From: Kofleriaceae bacterium
GTDB taxonomy: Bacteria; Myxococcota_A; Polyangia; Haliangiales; Haliangiaceae
Length of the DNA stretch: 37,719 bases
Reading direction: 5' to 3'
Assembly: GCA_022842285.1 (NCBI GenBank)
Contig: JALHPV010000034.1
Span: 1-37,719, forward strand
Positions 21,201 through 27,338 of this stretch are shown one piece after another (positions within the stretch are counted from its first letter, which is position 1; every line of letters starts with the position of its first letter). The notes below the pieces were generated by a model. That model did not search any database and had not been told where the DNA came from. It saw nothing but the letters and a program-made list of their open reading frames with translations. Both the position numbers and the translations under genes were made by a program.

Positions 21201-22258
21201 GTGACGCTCGACTCCGCGTCCTCGATCGTCTCCATCTGCTCCGCGTCGAGGGCATCATCACCCTCACGCTGCCCGAGCTTCTCGAGCACCTTCTTGCGCA
21301 TCTCGGGAGGCAGTCCCTCCAGGCTCGCCGCGACCTTGTCCTTGTTGTCGTTGATGCCGAAGGCCGCGAAGCCGTCCTCCTCCTGCATCGCGATCTCCGC
21401 GATCTCGTCCGCCTTCGCCTGGGCCAGCGTGTCGCTCATGATCGCCAGGCTGTCGTCGACGGCCTTCCTCGCGGCCGCGGCCGACTCCTCGGGCGTCATG
21501 GGCTTCGTGGGCTCGGCCGTGGGGGCGCTGCCATCGTCCGACGACGCCTGCATCTGCTCGGCGATGCGCTTGCGCTGCTCGGGCGTCAGCGCCTCGATGG
21601 TGGGTGTGCATTCTTGCGAGTAGGGGCGGTCGAGGTCGGCGATCTGCTCGTCGGTGAGCAGGCCCATCGGCAACTCGGGCTCGGCGGGCTCCTGGGAGTA
21701 GGGGCGGTCGAGGTCGGCGATCTGCTCCTCCGTCAGAAGGCCCATCGGCAGCTCGGGCTCGGCGGGCTCCTGGGAGTAGGGGCGGTCGAGGTCGGCGATC
21801 TGCTCCTCCGTCAGAAGGCCCATCGGCAGCTCCGCCTCGGGGCCGCCAGCGAGGTCGTTCATGGCTTCGATCTCGTCGGGGGTCAGGAGGCCGGTGGGGA
21901 GCTCGGCGTCGGATCGACACTCCATCAGCTCGGCGATGCGTGCGCGCTCCTCGGCCGTCAGGGACTCGAGCGCCGCGGAGGTGGCCTCCGGCGAGCCAGC
22001 GGCCTGCGCGGCCGCGTTGATCTTGTCGATCTCGTCGTCGGTGAGGAGCCCGGTGGGAGGTCCGACGTCCTCGGCGTACTGCGGGAACGCGGCGGTCGCG
22101 TCGGCCGGGGTGGTGGGCTCGGGTTGCCAGTCGCCGAAGGGATTGGCGTCGGGAGGCGGTCCAGCGTCGGGCGTCGCCGCGGGCGGCGGCGGTGCGCCCC
22201 ACGAGTCGGTCGAGACCCAAGACTTCAGAGACGTGCCTGCATCATCGAGCCAGCTCAC
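15290..22258 (-). CDS. Giant toxin-like protein: annexin-like repeats, papain-like domain, TNT NADase domain
   Basis: About 2322 residues from the GTG at 22258. This is the last plausible start before the divergent kinase gene; no Shine-Dalgarno was seen, so the start is uncertain. There is no signal peptide. Regions in order: a Pro-rich N-terminus; five GLLT(D/E)xxI repeats (about 68-214), three in 78-bp tandem copies; charged helices (about 230-440); annexin-like helical repeats (about 440-1190, for example NAGTDVDGWSKAMETL, SLEDGD-style loops and MQGKSPEQMDELR); a Gly/Ala-rich stretch (about 1270-1430); and a TVDxPT linker (about 1465-1495). A papain/transglutaminase-like segment follows, with Cys1652 (LEGECENES), His1686 (GHKFIVVGD) and Asp1697 (IIDPTIAQFF). 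Next is a TNT-type NAD+ glycohydrolase domain (1874-1977) with Arg1882, Tyr1890, ERSLPP (Arg1901) and GGGVQY (Gln1949). A 345-residue helical tail ends the protein. This is a polymorphic toxin architecture. The export route is unknown and there is no obvious immunity gene. Confidence 0.88.
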   Translation of the reverse strand: MSWLDDAGTSLKSWVSTDSWGAPPPPAATPDAGPPPDANPFGDWQPEPTTPADATAAFPQYAEDVGPPTGLLTDDEIDKINAAAQAAGSPEATSAALESLTAEERARIAELMECRSDAELPTGLLTPDEIEAMNDLAGGPEAELPMGLLTEEQIADLDRPYSQEPAEPELPMGLLTEEQIADLDRPYSQEPAEPELPMGLLTDEQIADLDRPYSQECTPTIEALTPEQRKRIAEQMQASSDDGSAPTAEPTKPMTPEESAAAARKAVDDSLAIMSDTLAQAKADEIAEIAMQEEDGFAAFGINDNKDKVAASLEGLPPEMRKKVLEKLGQREGDDALDAEQMETIEDAESSVTADEAHAKEKAKQVDAAVELAEKATKVDGNSSKLIEKSLDGLSEKRREEALEKMSPEARALAEDALEKRRKRLEKLADRLEAAQHGTGKTDCTDEAGIVAGLSGLTEAEADELQEIYGEKYKDGDDKPRSLKHDLKSEFGKDDKESTFISAVFDGDKEKADELSVDLTVEYLDDEAGAIFNTNEDVMNDLLRAHNHDKEAADKIKAAYKKRTGNDLEADCEDVMDEAEFKEAYANMEADQRTANVAVMEQGNKERGARVIEDVEDEPGGLEQLSSDIQDHTGKPATEVLKDAVPEEKFKEVETQVTAAQDAKKNARDKMLSDAVAALKPEELEKANAKAEEIAGKLDTALSQMHVVGNNTDVTQHLRGLKPEELKLVMDHYAKKTASLSEDGEGKNLEEELQKKLTGKDLKVATAVMSGDKVLAAVAFVQQAADNAGTDVDGWSKAMETLETPAERKRFEKMMSQHEGGTDAYGKLVRSETSSFERDSLLALAIEDEDERAGALAVVNFTKNAYGGKLAGWNEGLGDTIGELTGETEAHRTQRRQMDRKYGLGTRFSNLGGSEDAQLDAMSGLKNEKQQRIFNDGVKEQTGKTTEEIVEEEMSGHHAETGKKFAGYEYEAAQAERMVAELDCIVDNREDAASKPFEEVRLTQDQLDRIGKVPEGAERDQALKDEKAKARASLLEKADEAAVNAGYDSYLGMLEAKGLTKAELDMAKERIADGQVSEVTQLFKAGDTAVGNLGKDSTKFYEVMQGKSPEQMDELRTKWKEKHPDIDFDDWVRSKATSAGQKRDFEIMLEGNYARMPADKLAEKAADPEGQRALIKRVKDLEAAARGGADDNKYDLIGTAKRKVGNAAGNLLADSIGNAGDRLDGRMEKVTKLEDKLDRGEELTTDEQAELVTHMRYMAGDQKAYTDTKTSAVNAGAEVVGTIAEAGTIALTGNQTLGTAANGVAKMEVKGTFDPGRYGADEMVADGIQLLADTAGSALGGKTKVPGLDSVVEGAAGGLGQGLGDTKNWNDAGKLVDSTGRSVATSTATAVASAGVEGIGGDGLATKFASATVEELVSGDEGATLKERVKNVGKSVVQESATDAGKNHHKKHNPSPSNASPTPDAPSTPTVDAPTVDTPTVDTSGPDAPTLDTDGPIIVPPSVPPPSHDDPPPSSEQENGVSVHPIINVGPAPSAFGDEKRSQRRSLEADTKHGKVKATVSQGMLSMKYPAGISDAEKRALTRDALARFGLDASDSDIDAQAANADGITFIPQRLHVRDGAAVQDAARAVFMTPEMIASRAGDTPKSLEGECENESTRWQGRLAEQGIFVPIVNAESNPAAGRYGHKFIVVGDTIIDPTIAQFFGDSDEEGANEPFVGTYPELRERVQRAIDEGRMPDYANADDALAKQWGIKPDADGKLGFDEGVKPLTTKGIVPKDDAEVRRLMDEQKAAGIPPGQGLEALVDAVDEVQTNPRPPKTHGGASSAPEIEVHDWDPGIGSQGTPMDPNYVPGPGEPVNWGANNGGIGPAVPERLAPGTMLHRTGSPKGSYFAPDGTPIPERSLPPTYGPDGVPLDYTPEEYFYEVGPGGMPVEMNVIAPGFAQPGGGVQYQAPKGAPTDKWNPNAESLVKRGELIEVQQNIVKELSPEEREEVLRIVREAEADDSPESERAPERAPERASIDMTPDPRFALPPIDLAAVAKQDQKQARPWIEKAIDFISKPFVVADDEIDPSLAVHDAAALHGNNQGAPNTDASKQIKPFADAYSVVRAAVQFLRTPRDQNPEALGDGVLTVFGKGAEALAEMAFPGSNDVIGQVVDNFKAAFNNQPGGKLMLGKIIQELDQLEGSVALDRARELINAIFHTDLEHKTDGERERGKSIAWEKKKLMKEGLPSWEAEVRAEEIVDERANAPKLDLSGPELDGIVDMATPEQAKHREERARVGRELEAARTQLRVAPTEAELAEQAAIDAEDEELRAQRRERRE
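17773..17860. repeat. 15-bp-period repeat encoding xPTVD linker
   Basis: A degenerate 15-bp period (tcgaccgtcggMgcg-like) encodes repeated PTVDA/PTVDT pentapeptides. It forms a flexible linker between the Gly/Ala-rich part and the papain-like domain of the giant protein. Confidence 0.6.
21618..21851. repeat. 3 x 78-bp tandem repeat (GLLT motif)
   Basis: Units start at 21618, 21696 and 21774, exactly 78 bp (26 codons) apart. The middle and third units are almost identical. They encode LPMGLLTEEQIADLDRPYSQ-type repeats. Two more diverged copies of PTGLLTxDEI lie upstream in the protein (near residues 68 and 120). Near-identity at DNA level points to recent duplication. Confidence 0.85.
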
Positions 22259-22322
22259 GAGCGGGTAGAGCCCGGCCCCTGGGGCGCGTTTCAGGCAACG
22301 AAACCGGTATCCTTGCGCGGAG
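22259..22322. promoter_or_regulatory. 64-bp divergent control region between toxin-like gene and kinase
   Basis: The region contains GCCCC-T-GGGGC (22275-22285) and GTTTC-N7-GAAAC (22288-22304), two adjacent dyads that could bind a regulator. A TATCCT hexamer (22308-22313) lies 9 nt before the kinase ATG, suggesting a near-leaderless kinase mRNA. No clear -10 was found for the minus-strand giant gene. Confidence 0.4.
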
Positions 22323-24797
22323 ATGGCCGAGGGGCCCGATGACGACGTTCGCCTCGGAGAGCGCCCCGAGCCGGACAAGCTCGTCCGCGCGGTCGCGCGG
22401 TCACGCGTGGCCGAGAAGCTGTTCGCGACGAAGGAGCCGGTGCGGCTCGGTCGGTACCACTTGCTCGAGGTGGTGGGCGAGGGCGGTATGGGCGTGGTGT
22501 GGGGCGCGTGGGACCCCGAGCTCGAGCGCCGGGTTGCCATCAAGCTGCTCTCGGTGTCCCGCTCGTCGGCGCGCGAGCGCATGCTCGCCGAGGGGCAGGC
22601 ACTCGCGAAGCTGTCGCACCCCAACGTCGTGCCCGTGTACGACGTGGGGGTGGTCGACGAGCGCGTCTATCTCGTCATGGAGTGGGTGCGCGGCAAGAAC
22701 CTGCGCGCGTGGGCGGACGCCGGACCGCGGAGCGTGCGCGAGATCGTCGAGGTGTACCGCGCGGCCGGCGCGGGTCTCCTCGCCGCCCACGAAGCGAAGA
22801 TCGTGCACCGCGACTTCAAGCCGGACAACGCCGTCGTGGGAGACGATGGTCGCGTGCGGGTCCTCGACTTCGGTCTCGCCCGCAGCGAGGTTGGCCTCGA
22901 GGGCGCGGCGGACGCCACGGTGACGCGGGGCGCCGGCACGCCGCGGTACATGGCGCCCGAGCAGAAGGAAGGCCGCGAGCTCACCGGTGCGGTGGATCAG
23001 TTCGCGTTCGGGGTGTCGTTGCGCGAGGCCGTCGCGCGACATGGGGACGTGCCGGCGTGGATCGCCGCGATTTGCACGCGCGCCACCCGATCGGCCCCGA
23101 CCGAGCGGTTTCCGTCGATGGCCGACGTCCTGGCGGCGCTGGCGCGCGACCCGCGCGTGGTCTGGCGCAGGCGCATCGCGGTCGGAGCCATCGTGGCCGT
23201 CGCAGGCGGCGCGTTCGCGGCGGGCACGCTCCGCAGCAGCCATGCTGTCGAGCGCTGCGGGGGGGGACGTGCCGAGATCGCGACGACCTGGAGTGCCGCC
23301 CAGCGCGATCCCCTGGTCACGAAGCTGCGTGCGTTGGGCGCGTACGGCGAGGTCGTCGCGGCGCAGATCGGCGCGGAGCTCGATGCGTACACCGAGCGCT
23401 GGGCCATCGCCCAGCGTGGCGCGTGCCTCGCGGCCGATGCGGGCGAGCTCCCCCCGGCGCGTTACGAGCAGAACCTGGGCTGCCTCGCACGCGCTCGCGC
23501 CGGTCTCGCCGCCGCCCACGACGTGCTGGTGCGCGCCGACCTCGCGCGATTGCCGGATGCCGTCGTCGCAGCGCGCAGCTTGCCGGAACCGTCGCATTGT
23601 CGCATCGAAGCCGAAGCGTCGACGGTCGCGCCGCCCTCGGCAGCGCTCGCTCCGCGCGTGGCCGAGCTTGCCAACGACGTCGCTCGCGCTCGCGTCCTCG
23701 CGCTCGCGGTCGATCCCGCGTCCGTCGAGTTCGCGGCCACGACCGAGCAGGCGGCGGCAGCTCTGGGGTACGGCCCGCTCGCCGGCCAGGCTGCCCTCGC
23801 TCACGGCACGGCCCTGATGTGGAATCGCCAGCGCGGCCAGGCGGCCGGAGTCTTCGATCGCGCCCAGGCCCTCGCTTTCGGCGCGGGGGACCTCGCCATC
23901 GGCGTCGAGGCCTACGCCCGCGAGCTGTTCGCCGTCGCGACCACCTCTGCCGAGCTGTCGGTCGATGCGGACCAAGTGATCGCGGGCGCGGCGGTGGTGG
24001 AGAGCCTCGCGCGGGGCCTCGGTCCGACCGGGGCCTTCGCCCGCTCGCTCCTGCTCAACAACCTCGGCACGGTGCAGCTGTCGAGGAACGACCGAGCGGG
24101 AGCTCGGCGCTGGTTCGAGGCCGCCCTCCGCGAGCGCCCGCCGATGAGCGGCGAGGTGTACGAGCTCGCCTCCATTCCGGGCAACCTCGCGCTCGTCGAG
24201 GATGATCCGCAGCGCCGCTCCACGCTGCTCGCCCAGGAGCGCGACGAGCTCGCGGCCGTGGTCGGCGACGACCATCCGCTCATGCTGGACACGCGCGCGA
24301 AGGCCTCGGCGTTTGCCGTCGATCCGGCCGTGGCGCGCTCGGAGCTACGGGCCGCCTATCTCCAGGTACAGCGGCTGCACCCGCAGCTCGCGGGGAAGTT
24401 CGGCTCCCTTCCGTACGATCTCATGTGGCTCGCATGGGACGCGGGCGACGAGTCCGCCATGCGCGAGGCCCGGGCCTGGATCGAAAACGACTTCGACAAC
24501 GTGAATGCCCGAGCGCTGCTCCTCCTCGAAGACGGCAAGGTGACCGAGGCGGCCGAGCTCGCACGGACCCACGTCGAGACCCTGCTCGCACTCGGCACGG
24601 TGTGGCCGCGCTGGCGGGCGCTCGACGCGCTGCTCGTGCTCGGACGCTGCCAGCAGCAGGCCGGCCAGCGCGATGACGCCCGGGCCACCGTCGCCCGCGC
24701 CACCAAGACCGCCACGGAGCTCGACTCGTTCGCGAACACCATCTTCTTCAAACGGCGCATGGCGCGCCTCGATGCTCTCCGCGTCGCGGTTCAATAG
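22323..24797 (+). CDS. Membrane Ser/Thr protein kinase with C-terminal helical/TPR-like sensor
   Basis: 824 residues. The Hanks-type kinase domain spans about 44-275: a Gly-rich loop GEGGMGVVWG (52-61), Lys74 in VAIK, HRDFKPDN (162-169), DFG (182-184) and APE (211-213). After APE the C-lobe is unusually short. Only about 20 residues separate QFAFGVSLREAV from the VPAWIAAI...ERFPSM helix, so the alpha-F/alpha-G segment with its usual GxxPF stretch is missing. One membrane helix (about 285-302) follows, then about 500 residues of Ala-rich helices with Cys-containing repeats (CGGGRAEIATTW, LGCLARARAGL) typical of the TPR-like region of myxobacterial kinases. This predicts a cytosolic kinase with an extracytoplasmic helical domain. 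It is divergent from the giant toxin-like gene and overlaps the convergent ADYC gene by 7 bp. Confidence 0.93.
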   Translation: MAEGPDDDVRLGERPEPDKLVRAVARSRVAEKLFATKEPVRLGRYHLLEVVGEGGMGVVWGAWDPELERRVAIKLLSVSRSSARERMLAEGQALAKLSHPNVVPVYDVGVVDERVYLVMEWVRGKNLRAWADAGPRSVREIVEVYRAAGAGLLAAHEAKIVHRDFKPDNAVVGDDGRVRVLDFGLARSEVGLEGAADATVTRGAGTPRYMAPEQKEGRELTGAVDQFAFGVSLREAVARHGDVPAWIAAICTRATRSAPTERFPSMADVLAALARDPRVVWRRRIAVGAIVAVAGGAFAAGTLRSSHAVERCGGGRAEIATTWSAAQRDPLVTKLRALGAYGEVVAAQIGAELDAYTERWAIAQRGACLAADAGELPPARYEQNLGCLARARAGLAAAHDVLVRADLARLPDAVVAARSLPEPSHCRIEAEASTVAPPSAALAPRVAELANDVARARVLALAVDPASVEFAATTEQAAAALGYGPLAGQAALAHGTALMWNRQRGQAAGVFDRAQALAFGAGDLAIGVEAYARELFAVATTSAELSVDADQVIAGAAVVESLARGLGPTGAFARSLLLNNLGTVQLSRNDRAGARRWFEAALRERPPMSGEVYELASIPGNLALVEDDPQRRSTLLAQERDELAAVVGDDHPLMLDTRAKASAFAVDPAVARSELRAAYLQVQRLHPQLAGKFGSLPYDLMWLAWDAGDESAMREARAWIENDFDNVNARALLLLEDGKVTEAAELARTHVETLLALGTVWPRWRALDALLVLGRCQQQAGQRDDARATVARATKTATELDSFANTIFFKRRMARLDALRVAVQ

Positions 24798-25864
24798 TTC
24801 GTGCTGAGCACCGTGCCGCCGCCGTAGTTGTAGCCGGGCGAGTAGAGCGCCGGCGTGCACGGGGGCGGTAGCGCGCAGGCCCACGGCTCGTTCGGATTGG
24901 TCAGCTCGTCGACGATCGAGGACCCGAACAAGGGGAACGCGGACGCGTGCGCGTCGATACGCGGCGTGTTCAGGCAGAGCGCGCCCTTGTGGCTCCACAC
25001 CGCCTCGATCTTCTCCCCCGGGGCGACGGTGCTGATCTTGCCTGGCTTGTCGCGGTAGTGCAGTGGCACGCCGGCGAACGTCCACGCGTTGCCATTCCCG
25101 CAGTAGTCGCCCGTGATCATCTTCAGGTACCCCGTGCGCTGCTCGAGCGTCGTCGGGGTCGCGAGTGTCTTCGAGCTCGCGGCGGTGTAGCCGCTCAGGT
25201 GGAGCTTCGCGAGCGCCGAGCCCGCGCACCCGATGGTGAACCAGTCCTTCTCCTCCGCGTACACGGCGATGTCGTCGGGACTGATGCGATCGTCGTCGAA
25301 GAGCACGGCGTGGAACGGATTCATTGGCTCGTAGGGGTTGTTCGACGGGGTCCCCGCCGCCGTGCAGAGGTTGCGACGCTGGAGGTTGATGTCGCTCCAG
25401 TACGTGAGCTCGTACGACCACGCCTGCGTGGAGCCGCCCGGACTCGGCACCGCCCACATGTTGGACCGTGCGGCGGAGGCGACCGTGACGTAGTAGCGGA
25501 TCTGATCTGTCGCGTCCCATAGCGTGAACCGCGTGTCCTTCACCCCCGTACCCGCGACGACCACCGTGCTGCCAGACATCCCCCGCAGCTCGCCCTTGAC
25601 CACATCGGGACGGAGCGTCACCCAGTTCGTGCCGATCTTCTTCTCGTACTTCTCGAGGCGAATGTTCTGATCGTTGTACTGGCCGAGCTCGTGTAACGAC
25701 CAGAAGAGGCGGCCCTCGACCTCGGGCGAGTTCTGCCCGCAGCCATACGTCTCGCAATCACCCGGCTTCTTCTTCGCCAGCTGTTCGACCTCCGACAGCT
25801 CCGGGTCGTCGACCTGTGTGCAGCCAGCCAGGAGCCCGAGCAGCGCGAGTGGGATCTTCGACAT
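24791..25864 (-). CDS. ADYC-type lipoprotein
   Basis: 357 residues. The lipoprotein signal MSKIPLALLGLLAGC has Cys15. The mature protein is beta-rich with eight or more Cys. The segment KMITGDYCGNGNAWTFAGVPL (broken here at 20 residues: KMITGDYCGNGN then AWTFAGVPL; Cys255) matches the motif for which the myxobacterial ADYC domain is named, with Gly in place of the first Ala. Conserved context such as ARLDYRD-like PLHYRD, EAVWSHKGALCLNTPR and a Cys-Pro-rich tail also fits. The domain is secreted and of unknown function. A 12-bp palindrome lies 15 bp upstream of the start. Confidence 0.8.
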   Translation of the reverse strand: MSKIPLALLGLLAGCTQVDDPELSEVEQLAKKKPGDCETYGCGQNSPEVEGRLFWSLHELGQYNDQNIRLEKYEKKIGTNWVTLRPDVVKGELRGMSGSTVVVAGTGVKDTRFTLWDATDQIRYYVTVASAARSNMWAVPSPGGSTQAWSYELTYWSDINLQRRNLCTAAGTPSNNPYEPMNPFHAVLFDDDRISPDDIAVYAEEKDWFTIGCAGSALAKLHLSGYTAASSKTLATPTTLEQRTGYLKMITGDYCGNGNAWTFAGVPLHYRDKPGKISTVAPGEKIEAVWSHKGALCLNTPRIDAHASAFPLFGSSIVDELTNPNEPWACALPPPCTPALYSPGYNYGGGTVLSTNY

Positions 25865-25878
25865 CAGGGCTATTGACC

Positions 25879-25890
25879 CCGGTCGACCGG
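25879..25890. promoter_or_regulatory. 12-bp perfect palindrome
   Basis: CCGGTCGACCGG lies 15-26 bp upstream of the ADYC gene start, in the 196-bp divergent gap. It is followed by the most A+T-rich stretch nearby (25895-25940), a likely promoter zone whose direction I cannot decide. Confidence 0.3.
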
Positions 25891-25956
25891 TTTCGTGACC
25901 AACTTTCTCGCGGAAAATCTTAACGACGATAACGCCAATGGTTTCAACGTGCTGGG

Positions 25957-26064
25957 ATGCGGATCCGGGGGATGGGCATGGGACCGGGCCCCATCTCGCC
26001 TTACGGGGGCTTCACGCTGGGCCGCCTGGGCAACGCACTGGCGAATGAAACACTGCGGGGGTGA
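25957..26064 (+). CDS. Possible 35-residue small ORF coupled to the barrel gene
   Basis: ATG at 25957 to TGA at 26062-26064. The stop overlaps the GTG start of the next gene as GTGA, the same coupling seen elsewhere in this window. The peptide is Gly/Arg/Met-rich (MRIRGMGMGPGPISPYGG, then FTLGRLGNALANETLRG). There is no strong Shine-Dalgarno (only GCTGGG). It may be a leader peptide, a real small protein, or chance. Just upstream a different frame (25895 onward) gives a natural-looking N-terminus, MTNFLAENLNDDNANGFNVLG, so a frameshifted longer protein is also possible. Confidence 0.3.
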   Translation: MRIRGMGMGPGPISPYGGFTLGRLGNALANETLRG

Positions 26065-26744
26065 TCACCCGCGCGCCGGTTCTGTTGCTCGGTCTCCTCG
26101 GGGCCCTCGCGCCGGCGCATGCCGACGAGGCCGCGACCGTCACCGTCGCCGCCCCCCTCCAGCGGCCCCAGGACGATGACGGCAACATCGACCGCCGGGT
26201 CAGCCTCGCCGTTGGACGTGCTGACGACGCGATGCTGTATGGCACGACCACGACGGTTGTCCTCGAGGCGTCGGGTCGCGGCGTCTTCACCCCCGGTGTT
26301 GTCGGGGGCGCGGTCACGGTGAATGCGGCGGTCGGCAGCTCGGCCGATGCGGGCTTCGCGTATGGCCTGGATCTCGGTCTCGGAGTTGGGGCACGCGTGG
26401 GCCGCGCGCAGCTGGGAGTCACGATCGGGGCGGGGGTCAGCGGGATCAGCGCGGGCGTCGTGCCCTTCGCGCTTCAGGTCCCGGTGATCGCGTTCGTGGG
26501 CATTCCCCTGGGACCGGTCCGGCTCGTCGGGGCCGTGCGTGGCGACTGGGTGTTCGCATCGGATGACCGGCAGGACGGCGCCGACACCGTGACCGCGTTC
26601 GACGAGGTCAGCGCCGAAGCAGGCCTGATCCTCGATCGCGAGCAGCAATCCTTCGGGCTCGTGGGGTGGGCCCGCGAGCAGCTCGGTACGAACATCATCG
26701 GTGCGAGCTTCGTCTACGGTCAGATCCTCACCGGCAACAAGTAG
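26061..26744 (+). CDS. Exported beta-barrel-like outer membrane protein
   Basis: 227 residues with a GTG start in a GTGA overlap with the small ORF. The signal peptide is MITRAPVLLLGLLGALAPAHA and cleavage is expected before DEA. The mature part alternates hydrophobic and polar residues in strands: GVVGGAVTVNAAVG, FAYGLDLGLGVGARV, AQLGVTIGAGVSGIS, VRLVGAVRGDWVFA, FGLVGWAREQLG. Polar turns separate them and the last strand ends near SFVYGQILTGNK. This fits a small eight-strand barrel. No specific family is recognised and no ligand is implied. Confidence 0.75.
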   Translation: MITRAPVLLLGLLGALAPAHADEAATVTVAAPLQRPQDDDGNIDRRVSLAVGRADDAMLYGTTTTVVLEASGRGVFTPGVVGGAVTVNAAVGSSADAGFAYGLDLGLGVGARVGRAQLGVTIGAGVSGISAGVVPFALQVPVIAFVGIPLGPVRLVGAVRGDWVFASDDRQDGADTVTAFDEVSAEAGLILDREQQSFGLVGWAREQLGTNIIGASFVYGQILTGNK

Positions 26745-26930
26745 GCATCAGCCCGGGATCTGGTCCCGACCGACACCGCTCAGCGAAACGACCGCGCGCC
26801 CGTGTCACGCCGTGGGCTCCGGCCCGTGCGGAGGGCGCTCCTGCGGGGCCTGGAGAGGGGCCACTCGCTCGGCCTCGCACCGTCGGTGCGGCGCCGATAT
26901 GAGTCCTTGCGCAATCGGGGGAGTAGGCAG
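26745..26930. promoter_or_regulatory. Intergenic region before the KaiC operon
   Basis: 186 bp with no supported gene. A small hairpin CGGGA-tctgg-TCCCG just after the barrel gene stop (about 26752-26766) may end its transcript. A GCACC-gtc-GGTGC dyad (26877-26889) and a TATGAG-like hexamer near 26897 lie upstream of the operon. A Shine-Dalgarno-like GGGGGAG precedes ATG 26931. Confidence 0.3.
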
Positions 26931-27338
26931 ATGGTGACGTTGCTGGCCCCATTGTCCATTCTACTCGTCGAGCGTGACCCGCACGTGCGGCAGCTCGCGA
27001 AGCACTTCTTGTCCGACGAAGGGCACGAGGTAGAGACGGCTACCGACGGGCTCGAGGCCATCGTGAAGGTGCGCTTGCGTCGGCCGGATCTCCTGATCAC
27101 GGAGATCCTCGTTCCCAAGCTCGATGGTCTCGCGTTGTGCCGTCAACTGAAGGCCGACCCCGAGACCCGCTCGATTTACGTCCTCGTCCTCTCGATCCTC
27201 GCGGCTGCTGCGCGCTCGAAGGAAGCAGGTGCCGACGGCTTCATGTTGAAGCCGCTCGCCCAGTCCCGGTTGATCGCCATGGTGCAAGAGCTCGCCACGC
27301 AACGATCCGCTCGCCAGCATGCCCAGGAGTCCCGATGA
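26931..27338 (+). CDS. Degenerate (pseudo-)receiver domain protein
   Basis: 135 residues, a stand-alone CheY-like REC domain. The ATG at 26931 is chosen because a purine-rich GGGGGAGTAGGCAG precedes it and the REC fold starts immediately (LSILLVERDPHVRQL). Expected landmarks are present: DGLEAI, RPDLLITEILVPKLDG, LVLSIL (Ser88), LKPL (Lys107). The phospho-acceptor position carries Glu58 (LLITE) instead of Asp. The N-terminal acidic pair is Glu14-Arg15 rather than Asp-Asp. It therefore probably cannot be phosphorylated in the usual way and may mimic the active state. The stop overlaps the KaiC-like ATG (ATGA at 27335-27338). Confidence 0.9.
   Translation: MVTLLAPLSILLVERDPHVRQLAKHFLSDEGHEVETATDGLEAIVKVRLRRPDLLITEILVPKLDGLALCRQLKADPETRSIYVLVLSILAAAARSKEAGADGFMLKPLAQSRLIAMVQELATQRSARQHAQESR

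Noticed and set aside
21618..21851. CRISPR array
   Set aside because: The repeats are contiguous 78-bp coding units without spacers.
20063..22342. 759-codon plus-strand frame opposite the giant gene
   Set aside because: It is a low-complexity Leu/Arg/Val/Gly mirror frame that also overlaps the divergent promoter region.
22259..22624. Extension of the giant gene to an ATG at 22624
   Set aside because: It would run antisense through 300 bp of the kinase N-terminal lobe, and the added residues are Ser/Arg/Thr-rich shadow sequence.
22401..24275. 624-codon minus-strand frame opposite the kinase
   Set aside because: The kinase on the plus strand is unambiguous; the antisense frame is Arg/Ala/His-rich with no domain.
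25895..26179. 94-codon plus frame overlapping the barrel gene
   Set aside because: Its second half is an Arg/Pro-rich shadow of the barrel gene; only its first 20 codons look natural, as noted in the findings.
26802..26930. Upstream extension of the receiver gene
   Set aside because: The added 43 residues are Arg-rich and non-conserved; the REC fold starts at 26931 right after a purine-rich ribosome-binding site.
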